This document shows, in pieces, positions 1 to 7,785 of a stretch of 26,633 nt of DNA (its first letter is position 1; each line of letters opens with the position of its first letter). This DNA comes from CAZLLV01 sp964560325 (lineage in GTDB: Bacteria; Acidobacteriota; Thermoanaerobaculia; Multivoradales; DATKCC01), in assembly GCA_964560325.1 (NCBI GenBank), contig CAZLLV010000142.1, forward strand, positions 1 through 26,633, in the 5' to 3' direction. The notes beneath the pieces were generated by a model, which had not been told where the DNA came from, did no database searches, and worked only from the letters and a program-made list of their open reading frames with translations. Both the position numbers and the translations under genes were made by a program.

Positions 1-102
1 CGCGAACCCTCCCGCCCCAAGCCCAACGGCGGACCCCACCACCACCCCGGGCACCCCCACCGCCCGACCCCCCGACACCAACACCGTCGCCTCCCCCACC
101 CC
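1..102 (-). other. Probable error-rich contig end, continuing the acyl-AMP ligase frame
   Basis: This stretch is extremely C-rich on the plus strand and G-rich on the minus strand. Read on the minus strand in the same frame as the acyl-AMP ligase that stops at 103-105, it is open to position 1. It gives GVGEATVLVSGG directly after the stop, which matches the FAAL family segment (Y)GLAEATLLVSGG. The departures from expectation are mostly explained by C-to-G changes on the minus strand (for example CTG to GTG, and third-position C to G). The coding signal therefore continues, and the stretch is likely poor-quality sequence rather than an intergenic region. This is an inference from reading the codons. 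Confidence 0.6.
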
Positions 103-1080
103 CTAGCAGGGGAAGAAGGCGTCGCGGCGGAAGCCAGCGCCGCCGAAGGCTTCGACAAACCGGTCCAGGGTGGCGGGGCGCACCGGCTCGGCGCCGTCGA
201 ACGCCACCCGCCAGCTCGACAGGTCGAGGGCCGCCCGGTCGGCGGCGGCGATCCGCCGGACGCACAGGTCGTAAGCGAAGTCCGGGCCTCCACTGGTGGT
301 GGCCCGGTAGCGGGCGACGGCTTCGAGCCAGCGGGCCGGCCGCTGGAGGAACGCCGCCGGGGACATCAACACGCACCGGGCACCGGTGTAGAGGGGCTGC
401 AGAACGCCGCCGATGAGCCCCATGTCGTGGTAGAGCGGCAGCCACGACACCACCACCGAGCGCTCGTCCTGGCGGAACGCCCGGCGGATCGCCTCCTCGT
501 TGCGCAGGAGGTTGCCGTGGCTCACCATGACCCCCTTGGGATCGCCGGTGGAGCCCGAGGTGTACTGGAGGAAGGCGAGGTCGTCCGGCGCCAGCACCGG
601 AGGTGTCCAGAGCTCCTCGCTTTCGTCCGTTACCCGTTCGGAGACGATCCAGTCGCACTCCGCCAGACCCGGCACCTCCGAAGCGGCCGGCTCCAGGCGA
701 TCGCGCAACGCCGCCGTGGTCAGGACCGCCGCCGGCGCGGCGTCGGCCACCACGCCGGCCAAGCGCCCCACGTGACGACGGGAGCCCGGCGGCTGCACGG
801 GCACCGCCACGCCGCCCGCCATCAGGCAGCCCAGGAAGCCGACGACGAAGTCCAGCCCCGGCGGATGGAGCAGCAGCACCCGCTCCCCGGACAGCCCCGC
901 GGCCGCGAGACGAGCACCGACCGAGCGCGCGGCCCGGTCGAGCTCACTCCAGGTGAGAGTGTCTCCCTCCACCTCACCATCGGCCAGGTAGGCATACGCC
1001 GGCCGTGTCGGCTCGGCCTCCGCCCAGGAGCGGAAGACCTCGACCAACGAGCCGCCCGCGATCGGACCGCCCCGCGTCAA
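103..1080 (-). CDS. Fatty acyl-AMP ligase (FAAL-like), C-terminus missing
   Basis: This is an AMP-binding enzyme of the ANL superfamily, N-terminal 325 residues only. FAALs activate a fatty acid as acyl-AMP and load it onto an acyl carrier protein, typically starting a lipopeptide or PKS/NRPS chain. Visible motifs are the P-loop YTSGSTGDPKG (about 173-183) and the FAAL-typical WLPLYHDMGLIGG (about 213-225). Full FAALs are about 570-600 residues. This frame stops after FFPC, exactly where YGLAE should follow, and homology resumes beyond the stop, so the TAG is probably a sequencing error and the gene runs off the window. The start is a TTG (1078-1080) overlapping the TGA of the upstream hydroxylase in a 4-base TTGA, suggesting translational coupling; the Shine-Dalgarno there is weak, so the start is uncertain. 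It lies third in the biosynthetic operon. Assignment to FAAL rather than another acyl-CoA synthetase is fairly secure. Confidence 0.85.
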   Translation of the reverse strand: MTRGGPIAGGSLVEVFRSWAEAEPTRPAYAYLADGEVEGDTLTWSELDRAARSVGARLAAAGLSGERVLLLHPPGLDFVVGFLGCLMAGGVAVPVQPPGSRRHVGRLAGVVADAAPAAVLTTAALRDRLEPAASEVPGLAECDWIVSERVTDESEELWTPPVLAPDDLAFLQYTSGSTGDPKGVMVSHGNLLRNEEAIRRAFRQDERSVVVSWLPLYHDMGLIGGVLQPLYTGARCVLMSPAAFLQRPARWLEAVARYRATTSGGPDFAYDLCVRRIAAADRAALDLSSWRVAFDGAEPVRPATLDRFVEAFGGAGFRRDAFFPC

Positions 1081-2102
1081 TGGATGACTCGGTCCGCGGC
1101 GGAACGACGGATGCCCCGCGACTTCCTCAGGTCACGCGTCACGTTGATCCGCTTGAGCCAGCGATCCTGTCCGTCGTAGCGCGCCTTGAACGGCTTGCGG
1201 CCGTGAACCGCCTTGAAGTTGTCGATCAAGCAGACGTCACCCGCGTCGAGGACCAGGTCCGCCAGCCGCCCATCGATCAGGCTCACCAGGGCGTCCAGCG
1301 CCTCCTGCGCCTCCGGGTGGTCCTCGATCCGATCCATGAAGTACGGATCGAGGCGGAGGTAGGGGGAGGAGCGGTCCCCGAAGAGAACGGCGATCTTCTC
1401 CGGCTCCTGGCTCATCCTCTCGATGGCACCGTACTCCTCCTGCAGCTCGGTTTCCGCGCGGCTGGAGTCACCGGAGTTCTTCTTCAGGTGCGACTCGTCG
1501 GGCCGAATCGTGTACAGCGGCTGGAAGAGCAGGTCGACGTGCCTGGGATCTAGTGCGGTGACGTCGAGCGTGGCGAAGGTGGTCGCGATCTTGTCCGGGT
1601 TGCGCAGGCACATCATCCCCAGGTAGTCGCCCCGAAGGGGGTGAAAGGCGTCCTCGACATGCCACCAGAGGAGCGTCTCGCTTCCCATGCCGAGCTGCTC
1701 CTTCTCCTTGCCCTTCATCGGAAAGATGTCGTGGACCAAGCGGCCGTCCTGCTGGGTCGACCAGGCGATCGGCTCCCCCACCAGCATGCCCAGGAGGACC
1801 AGGTACATCTCCTCCTCGGTGGTGGTGGGCGCCTCGGAACGGACCCGCCAGTCCTCGGGGGTGAGCCCGATCTTCGCCGGATCGACGCCGTAGCCGGAGA
1901 CGATCAGGCACGCCTCGTCCGGCTCGTGCAGCTTGAAGGAGTGGACCGCCGCCCGTAGACGCCGGGGAAGCTCCTGGGCGTAGAGGGCGGCGTCATCGAG
2001 GAACTCGGGGTTCTCGGCGGATCCGTACCGCCCGGCCAGCTCGCGCAGATTGTCCTGGATCTCCTCGTTCTCCGAGGGGTTCAGTTCGAATCGCTGAATC
2101 AT
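1077..2102 (-). CDS. VioC-like Fe(II)/2-oxoglutarate-dependent amino-acid (arginine-type) beta-hydroxylase
   Basis: This 341-residue protein is in the TauD/clavaminate-synthase-like family, close in length to VioC and AsnO (about 330-360). The iron triad is visible as HxE (H148-V-E150, in WWHVEDAF) and the distal H300 (KAVHGRKPF). R314, 14 residues after the distal His, fits the 2-oxoglutarate-binding Arg, the same spacing I recall for VioC. HxE instead of HxD is typical of the arginine/asparagine beta-hydroxylase branch. In viomycin and streptothricin pathways such an enzyme makes 3-hydroxy-Arg for a PLP cyclase, and a cyclase-like domain is encoded just upstream here, so free L-Arg is the best guess for substrate. 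ATG at 2102 is preceded by AGGAG about 10 bases away. It follows the transporter fusion by 73 bases and overlaps the acyl-AMP ligase start. Asn or another amino acid as substrate cannot be excluded. Confidence 0.85.
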   Translation of the reverse strand: MIQRFELNPSENEEIQDNLRELAGRYGSAENPEFLDDAALYAQELPRRLRAAVHSFKLHEPDEACLIVSGYGVDPAKIGLTPEDWRVRSEAPTTTEEEMYLVLLGMLVGEPIAWSTQQDGRLVHDIFPMKGKEKEQLGMGSETLLWWHVEDAFHPLRGDYLGMMCLRNPDKIATTFATLDVTALDPRHVDLLFQPLYTIRPDESHLKKNSGDSSRAETELQEEYGAIERMSQEPEKIAVLFGDRSSPYLRLDPYFMDRIEDHPEAQEALDALVSLIDGRLADLVLDAGDVCLIDNFKAVHGRKPFKARYDGQDRWLKRINVTRDLRKSRGIRRSAADRVIH

Positions 2103-2175
2103 CGTCTGGAAGCTCCTGTACGTGATGTGACCGAAGGTGACTCTCGTCGAGATGAATGGATACGCGGTCGAGCGG

Positions 2176-5088
2176 TCAGGCTTTGTCGAGGGCCACGGGT
2201 GCCCGGTCGAGACAGCTCTCGAGAACCGTCAGACCGATCTCCAGCTCGCGCGACGCGCCCCCGAAGCCGAGGCGTACGTGGGCCGGGTGCCCGAAGCAGT
2301 TGCCCGGCACCAGGAGCACGCCGTGTTCGTTCGCCAGACGCCGGCACAGAGGCTCGGTGTCTTCGAATCCGTGGAGGCGCGGGAAGGCCGTGACACCCCC
2401 CTGGGGCTTGTACCACTCCACCGCTCCGTCCTGCTCGCCGACCCAGCGCTCTAGGTAGCTCAGGTTGCTTCGGGCCTGGGCGAGGCGCAGGCCGACGAGG
2501 CGGTCGCCGTGACGGATGGCGCGCTCGGCGATCAGCTCCACCAGCGGCGACAGGTGGAGCGTCACGTAGTCCCGGACGTGGACCATTCGCTCCAGGAGGG
2601 CCGGCGCGGCCAGGCACCAGCCCACCCGAAGCCCCGGCAGGCCGTAGGCTTTCGAGAGGGTCCCGGTGACCAGGGCTCGCTCGTAGGCGAGGATCTCCGC
2701 CGGCGCCAGCGGCGGCTGGTCGTGGGTGAGCTCGCCGAACGCTGCGTCCCACAGGAGGTGGGCGCCGGCTCGGCTCACGACCTCGAGCACCTCGCGCCGC
2801 TCGGCGGGGTCGAGGTCGACGCCGGTGGGGTTGTGAGGGAAGTTGACCACCACCAGCCGGGTCTTCGGGCCCACCAGCGAGCGCAGCTCCCGTAGGTCGG
2901 GTCGGAAGGCGTTCTCCGGACGCATCGGCCAGTGAACGATCCGGCAGCCGATGGCCTCGGCGATCGCGTAGAGCTGCTGATAGATCGGCTCCGTCACCAC
3001 GACCTCGTCACCGGGACGAAGGAGGCCGTGCATCAGGAGGAAGGTCGCCTCGCTCGCGCCATGGGTCGCCATCACGCGGGACTCGTCCCCCGCGAGCCAG
3101 CGGCCGGCGATGGCGGAGCGCAGGCCGTCGCCCCCGAGCGTCTGGCTGTCGTGGAAGACCACGCCGTCGATGTCCGATGGATCGAGGTCGAGGAGCGCCC
3201 ACAGCTCCGACATGGGGAAGTCCTGGACGCCGCTGCTTCCGATGTCGGCTTCACAGGCGAAGTAGAAGTCCCGCATCCAGCGCTCGAGAAGGGCCGGTGG
3301 CAGCTCGCCGTCCGCTCCCCGGATCTGGCCGGCGGCGGTCCGGGGTGCAGCGGCCCGGGTCTCGGGCACCGTCGGCCGACCCACCACCGTGAGGGTCGGC
3401 CGCGCCACGGACGGCTCGTCGCCGTCCGCGGGGTAGTCGCGCCGGTCCTCCACCACCCGGCCGTTCTCCATGCGGACCAGCCGGTCCGCCAGGGGGTAAT
3501 AGCGATCGTCGTGGCTGATGGCGAAGACCGTCTTGCCCCGCGCCTGCAGCGCAGGGAGAAGCTCGCGGTAGAAGAACTCCTTGAACTGAGGGTCCTGGTC
3601 CGCCGCCCACTCGTCGAAGAGATAGATCGGCCGATCTTCCAGATACGCCGTCAGCAGGGCGAGGCGCTTGCGCTGGCCAGCGGAGAGGTCGAGGGTCGAG
3701 AGACGGCCGCCCTCCACCTGGACCTTGTCACCGAGACCGAGCTCCTCGAGGTAGTGCTTCGCCTGAACGTCTACCGTCTCCCGGTCGAGCCCCATGAAGG
3801 TCTCGAACAGGAAGAAGTCGTTGAATACGACCGAGAAGAGCTGCCGGTATTCGTCCCGCAGCCGCCCCTCGATCCGGCGGCCGTCCCACAAGATCTCCCC
3901 CTCGTCGGATAGGTAGAGGCCGACCAGGGTCTTGGCGAGGGTGGTCTTGCCGCTCCCGTTGCCCCCCACGAGGAATACGACCTCCCCGGGCTCGAAAGCG
4001 AGGTCGATAGGGCCCATGGTGAAGGAGTCCGCGTCGTCCTCCGCGACGTAGGTGTGGACCACGCCCCGGAGCTCGATCCGGTTCCAGGTCAGCGCTTCGT
4101 CGTCCGCGATCTCTTCCCCGAACCGCTCCCACTGGGGCTCGCGCTCCAGCAGCAGCCCGAGCTCCCGGATCTTGCGGAGGGCCACCGAAGCCCGGCTGAA
4201 CGCCGGCACTTGGTTCATCAGCACCTCCAGCGGGGTCAAGAGGAAGAGGGTGACCAGGGTGTAGCCGGTGAGCACCGACCGATCGATGTCGGCCCCCACC
4301 AGGATGCCGCTCACCAGGAGCAGGATCAGGACGAAGAAAAGGATCCGTCCGATGCTCAGGCCGACGGAGTAGCTCAGCACGCCGGCGATGTTGTGCCGGC
4401 GCATCTCGTGGGTGGCGGGCGACAGGTAGTGCGAGTAGAAGTCGTGCCGGCGCGCCCGATGGAGCTTCAGCTCCTTGTTGCCGTCCACCAGGGCCCGGAG
4501 CTGCTTGAACAGCGCGTCCCAGGTCTCTCGGGCGAGGCGGAAGCGCCGGGTCGCGATCCGCATCGGCACCACGTACGCCGCCATCCCCAGGACGGTGAAA
4601 CCGAAGACGAAACCGAAGATCCAGGGCGACAGATACGCCAGGTAGCCCAGGCAGGTCACCACAACCGCGCAGTACATGCAGAAGATCGGAACGTTGGTCA
4701 GGACCGCCGCGATGTTCCCTACGTCATCGGTCAGGGTGGCGATGAGCCGGTGCCCTCCCAGCGCCTCGAGCTGCCGGGTCGGCGCCGCCAGGATTCGCCT
4801 CGAGAGATAGAGGCGGAGATCGATGATCGCACCCTGGGAGACCTGAGCCAGCAGGTACTCGGAGCCGACTCGAGAGGCCGGCACCAGAACACACAGGGCA
4901 CCGAAGAGCATCAGGAACCAGGTCTGGAGCGGCGCGTTGAGGGCCTTGTTGACCAGGGCCAGGAGAGCCGTGCTGCCGAGGCCGCTCAGGATCGACGCCA
5001 GGACCACCAGGAAGAGCTTGAGCCGGGAGGGTCCCACGCTGGAGTCTTGCGACAACAAAAATCGGCACAGGTCGAGAAAGCCTTTCAT
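2176..5088 (-). CDS. Fusion: cyclic-peptide ABC exporter (SyrD/PvdE type) + capreomycidine-synthase-like PLP enzyme
   Basis: This is a single 970-residue frame with two parts. Residues 1-550 are a half-size ABC exporter. Hydrophobic membrane segments lie near 24-45, 56-80, 138-180 and 240-290. The nucleotide-binding domain has Walker A GGNGSGKT (375-382), signature LSAGQ (468-472), Walker B YLFDE (489-493) with the cyclic-peptide-exporter hallmark DEWAADQDP, and H526. After a Pro/Ala/Arg-rich linker (about 551-595), residues 596-960 form a fold-type I aminotransferase-like domain. It has FPHNPTG (N753), D781, the PLP lysine K813 in SKAYGLPGLRVGW, and R939. Its opening (SSGV, preceded by an ERW..FYF segment) and the GLPGLRVGW block closely resemble VioD/OrfR, which cyclise 3-hydroxy-Arg to capreomycidine. 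ATG 5088 has AAAGGA upstream. It is the first gene of the operon. Fusion of these two activities is not an arrangement I know. The transporter call is firm; the exact PLP reaction is inferred. Confidence 0.88.
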   Translation of the reverse strand: MKGFLDLCRFLLSQDSSVGPSRLKLFLVVLASILSGLGSTALLALVNKALNAPLQTWFLMLFGALCVLVPASRVGSEYLLAQVSQGAIIDLRLYLSRRILAAPTRQLEALGGHRLIATLTDDVGNIAAVLTNVPIFCMYCAVVVTCLGYLAYLSPWIFGFVFGFTVLGMAAYVVPMRIATRRFRLARETWDALFKQLRALVDGNKELKLHRARRHDFYSHYLSPATHEMRRHNIAGVLSYSVGLSIGRILFFVLILLLVSGILVGADIDRSVLTGYTLVTLFLLTPLEVLMNQVPAFSRASVALRKIRELGLLLEREPQWERFGEEIADDEALTWNRIELRGVVHTYVAEDDADSFTMGPIDLAFEPGEVVFLVGGNGSGKTTLAKTLVGLYLSDEGEILWDGRRIEGRLRDEYRQLFSVVFNDFFLFETFMGLDRETVDVQAKHYLEELGLGDKVQVEGGRLSTLDLSAGQRKRLALLTAYLEDRPIYLFDEWAADQDPQFKEFFYRELLPALQARGKTVFAISHDDRYYPLADRLVRMENGRVVEDRRDYPADGDEPSVARPTLTVVGRPTVPETRAAAPRTAAGQIRGADGELPPALLERWMRDFYFACEADIGSSGVQDFPMSELWALLDLDPSDIDGVVFHDSQTLGGDGLRSAIAGRWLAGDESRVMATHGASEATFLLMHGLLRPGDEVVVTEPIYQQLYAIAEAIGCRIVHWPMRPENAFRPDLRELRSLVGPKTRLVVVNFPHNPTGVDLDPAERREVLEVVSRAGAHLLWDAAFGELTHDQPPLAPAEILAYERALVTGTLSKAYGLPGLRVGWCLAAPALLERMVHVRDYVTLHLSPLVELIAERAIRHGDRLVGLRLAQARSNLSYLERWVGEQDGAVEWYKPQGGVTAFPRLHGFEDTEPLCRRLANEHGVLLVPGNCFGHPAHVRLGFGGASRELEIGLTVLESCLDRAPVALDKA

Positions 5089-5347
5089 GCACAGAATCCT
5101 TTTGGGTTTCGAAGGAAAACCCGGGTGCCGCCAGACAGGAAGAACACCGCAGGGACTGTCCGCTCCCCCCTCTAGTGCAAGGCACGGAAAAAATGAAGAC
5201 AGTACTTTCCCGAAGTGAAGGCTGGCCGGCTGAGATCGCTAAACTTCTAGATTCTGCAGATCACGGACGCGGTCCGGGCCCGCGCCGGACACACCCCGGT
5301 CCGGTGGCCACCGGGGGACAGCAGCCGTATTCAGGAGGGAAGAGGGA
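5089..5347. other. 259-base intergenic region upstream of the biosynthetic operon
   Basis: This gap separates the end of the leuA-like gene from the start of the transporter fusion. It is less GC-rich than its surroundings, with runs such as AAAAAATGAAGA on the plus strand. It must carry the operon's promoter if the operon is independent, but I see no convincing -35/-10 pair. Two structured elements stand out: a 14-base perfect palindrome at 5301-5314, and a GGGTTT/AAACCC inverted repeat (5104-5109 and 5117-5122) in the presumed 5' leader just ahead of the ribosome-binding site. No credible gene lies here. Confidence 0.5.
5272..5314. repeat. Inverted repeats after the leuA-like gene
   Basis: GTCCGG (5272-5277) pairs with CCGGAC (5285-5290). 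A perfect 14-base palindrome, CCGGTGGCCACCGG, occupies 5301-5314. They lie downstream of the leuA-like stop codon on the minus strand and could act as a transcription end or a protein-binding site. No T-run follows, so a classical intrinsic terminator is not supported. Such palindromes also arise easily in GC-rich DNA. Confidence 0.35.
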
Positions 5348-6607
5348 TCAGGCTCTAGCGCCCGCCGCCGAGCGGTGCAGTCGGCAGAGAGTGAGGATCT
5401 CGTCCTCTTCGAGTACGCTGTCGGATTCCTTGGCCCGGGCGAAGATCGCCCGCACCAGCTCCGGCTTCGGCTCGATGTCGTGGTCCCGTAGCCAGCAGAC
5501 GACGTTCGACTCGCCGCTCATCGGCCCGACCTCGATCTCCTGGCGCCGGCCGAAGAGGCTCGCCGGCACGCCGCTGTAGACGAGGTCTGCCAGCCATTCC
5601 TCGCCCTTGGCGCGGGCCTTGATGATCGCCGACGCGTGGACGCCGGTGCCGGTCCGGAAGGCGTCGCGGCCGAGCACCGGGTAGTTGTCGGGCAGCGGCA
5701 CGCCGGTGACCTCGGAGACGAAATGGCCGTACGCGGAGAGGCTGGAGAGGTCGCGGTCGATCCACCCGAGGAGCTGCATGTTGACGAGCAGCAGATCGAT
5801 CGGCGTGTTGCCGACCCGCTCGCCGATGCCGATCGCTGTGCCGTGCAGGCGGTCCGCCCCCGCCTCGGCGGCGGCGAGCGAGTTGGCGATCGACAGCCCC
5901 CGGTCCTTGTGGCCGTGCCAGTCGACCCTCACGTCGTCACCGACCACCTCGCGGATGAACCGGATGACGTTGCGGGCGCCGGTCGGCGTCGAGTGCCCCA
6001 CCGTGTCGGCCACGCAGACCCGCTTCGCCCCGGCGGAGACGGCGGTCGAATAGAGCCGCCGCAGGTCGTCGGGAGCCGCGCGGGTCGTGTCCTCGGTCAC
6101 GAACATCGCCGGCAGCCCCTCCGAGACGGCGAACGTGATCGCCTCCTCGGTGAGCCGCAGCATGCGGTCGAAGTCCCACCCCTCGGCGTACTGGCGCACC
6201 GGTGACGAGCCGATGAAGCAGGCGGCCTCGATCGCGATCCCGACCCGCTGCGAGATCTCGACGATCGGCTCGATGTCGGCCCGAACCGTGCGCGCCGCGC
6301 AGTTCGGCTCGACCGGCAGCTTCTGCTCGACGATCTCGCGCGCCAGCCGCTCGACATCGGCCACCACGTGCGGGCCGGCGCCCGGCAGACCGATGTCGGC
6401 CGACTCGATGCCGAGCTCGGCGATGTAGTGGAGGATGCGGAGCTTCTCGTCGATCGACGGATTCGCGACCGACGGCGACTGGAGCCCGTCGCGCAAGGTC
6501 TCGTCGTCGAGCTCCACCGTCCCGCGCAGGGGCTTCACATCCCCGCCGGAGGCGGTGTTCCAGTCGTGGATCAGCTCGGACTCGGCGGGGCGCGCGGGCT
6601 CGGTCAT
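5348..6607 (-). CDS. 2-isopropylmalate synthase-like (HMGL family) acyltransferase lacking a regulatory domain
   Basis: This 419-residue TIM-barrel enzyme of the LeuA/NifV/homocitrate-synthase family condenses acetyl-CoA with a 2-oxo acid. Near the N-terminus is LDDETLRDGLQSPSV, containing the RDGxQ catalytic/metal motif. The metal-binding HGHKDRGL and the GIGERVGNTPID signature follow. Classical LeuA is about 500-560 residues with a C-terminal leucine-binding domain. That domain is absent here, so leucine feedback is unlikely or the substrate differs. It sits 12 bases downstream of a leuB-like gene, as one operon, supporting a role in leucine synthesis or another 2-oxo-acid chain-extension. 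ATG 6607 is the natural start. Homocitrate, citramalate or benzylmalate-type synthases are alternatives. leuC and leuD are not in the window. Confidence 0.8.
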   Translation of the reverse strand: MTEPARPAESELIHDWNTASGGDVKPLRGTVELDDETLRDGLQSPSVANPSIDEKLRILHYIAELGIESADIGLPGAGPHVVADVERLAREIVEQKLPVEPNCAARTVRADIEPIVEISQRVGIAIEAACFIGSSPVRQYAEGWDFDRMLRLTEEAITFAVSEGLPAMFVTEDTTRAAPDDLRRLYSTAVSAGAKRVCVADTVGHSTPTGARNVIRFIREVVGDDVRVDWHGHKDRGLSIANSLAAAEAGADRLHGTAIGIGERVGNTPIDLLLVNMQLLGWIDRDLSSLSAYGHFVSEVTGVPLPDNYPVLGRDAFRTGTGVHASAIIKARAKGEEWLADLVYSGVPASLFGRRQEIEVGPMSGESNVVCWLRDHDIEPKPELVRAIFARAKESDSVLEEDEILTLCRLHRSAAGARA

Positions 6608-6619
6608 GGCCGCTACATT

Positions 6620-7729
6620 CTAGCCGGCCACGGCGCGCGCGATGCGATCACCCACCGCGCTCGTGGTGAGGTCGCCCCCGAGGTCGGCGGTGGTCTGGCC
6701 GCTCTTGAGCGCCTCGCTCACCGCCTGCTCCACCCGTGCCGCCGCCTCGGCGTGCCCGAGGTAGTCGAGCATCAGGGCGGCAGAGAGGATCGCCGCCAGC
6801 GGGTTCGCCTTGCCGGTGCCGGCGTACTTCGGCGCCGAGCCGTGCACCGGCTCGAACATCGAGGTGCGCCCCGGGTGGAGATTCGCCGAGGCGGCGAGGC
6901 CGAGCCCGCCCTGGAGCGCCGCGCCCAGGTCCGACAGGATGTCGCCGAACATGTTGTTGGTGACGATCACGTCGAGCGTCTCGGGCTTCCTCACCATCTG
7001 CATGGCGAGCGCGTCGGCGAACATGTGGCTCGCCTCGATCCGCGGGTACTCCTTCGACACCTCGGCGAAGACCCGCTGCCAGAGTCCGTGCGCGTGCTGC
7101 ATGACGTTCGACTTGTCGGCCATCAGCACGGCCTTCCGGTCGTGCTCGACCGCCCACTCGAAGGCGGCACGGATGATCCGCTCGACTCCCTTGCGCGTGT
7201 GGATCTCCTCCTGGATCGCGACCTCGTCCGGCGTCCCCTTCTTGAGATTGCCGCCGGCCCCGACGTAGGCGCCCTCGGTGTTCTCGCGGAAGACCACGAA
7301 GTCGATCTCCGACTCGTCGCGGTCCTTGAGCGGGCAGAACCGCTTGTCGAACAGCTTGACCGGCCGGAAGTTGATGTAGAGGTCGAGCCCGAAGCGGGTA
7401 CCGAGGAGGATGTCGGCCGCGTGCTTCATGTCGGGCACCCGCGGATCGCCGTAGGCGCCGATGAAGATCGCCGAATAGTTGTCGCGGAAGTCCTCGAGCG
7501 CGCCGGGCGGCAGGGTCTCGCCGGTGTCGAGGTAGCGGTCCGCGTCCCAGTCGAGCTCGACCGTCTCGAGCGGCAGGCGAAAGCGCCCGGCCGCCGCCTC
7601 CAGCACCTTCACGGCCTCCGCCGTCACGTCCTTTCCGATCCCGTCGCCCGGGAGGACGGCGATCTTCTGTGGGCGGCGGTCTTTCGGGTGGATCTCGGAG
7701 GCTGCGGACGGCGCGAAGGAAGGACTCAT
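6620..7729 (-). CDS. leuB: 3-isopropylmalate dehydrogenase-like enzyme
   Basis: This 369-residue protein is in the isocitrate/isopropylmalate dehydrogenase family, the normal length for LeuB. LeuB oxidatively decarboxylates 3-isopropylmalate with NAD+ to the keto acid precursor of leucine. Visible family motifs are the N-terminal AVLPGDGIGKDV, LYINFRPVK, VVFRENTEGAYVG, the metal-binding VTNNMFGDILSD region, and FEPVHGSAPKYAGTGKANP near the C-terminus. About 20 residues precede the conserved domain. ATG 7729 lies only 56 bases from the divergent sigma-factor start, so both promoters must sit in or next to that gap. It is followed by the leuA-like gene. The family is certain; leucine versus a related homologous substrate is inferred from the neighbour. 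Confidence 0.85.
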   Translation of the reverse strand: MSPSFAPSAASEIHPKDRRPQKIAVLPGDGIGKDVTAEAVKVLEAAAGRFRLPLETVELDWDADRYLDTGETLPPGALEDFRDNYSAIFIGAYGDPRVPDMKHAADILLGTRFGLDLYINFRPVKLFDKRFCPLKDRDESEIDFVVFRENTEGAYVGAGGNLKKGTPDEVAIQEEIHTRKGVERIIRAAFEWAVEHDRKAVLMADKSNVMQHAHGLWQRVFAEVSKEYPRIEASHMFADALAMQMVRKPETLDVIVTNNMFGDILSDLGAALQGGLGLAASANLHPGRTSMFEPVHGSAPKYAGTGKANPLAAILSAALMLDYLGHAEAAARVEQAVSEALKSGQTTADLGGDLTTSAVGDRIARAVAG

Positions 7730-7785
7730 GGCGCGCGGGATGGTAGCAGACCAACACCTCGGCGCCGTCGCGCGTCGTATGGTGC
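7730..7785. promoter_or_regulatory. Short divergent intergenic region between leuB-like and ECF sigma genes
   Basis: Only 56 bases separate the leuB-like ATG (minus) from the earliest sigma-factor start (GTG 7786, plus). If the sigma gene instead starts at ATG 7819 the gap is 89 bases. Both transcription units must start here or inside the neighbouring coding ends. I do not see a consensus -35/-10 on either strand, and an ECF-type autoregulated promoter could easily be missed by eye. Confidence 0.35.

Noticed and set aside
4054..5175. A 373-codon plus-strand open frame opposite the ABC exporter
   Set aside because: It is antisense to conserved transporter motifs and is Gln/Glu/Asp/His-rich nonsense sequence.
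5175..5579. A possible 134-residue plus-strand gene in the gap upstream of the peptide operon
   Set aside because: Its second half is antisense to the conserved leuA-like C-terminus, and no family features or good ribosome-binding site are seen.
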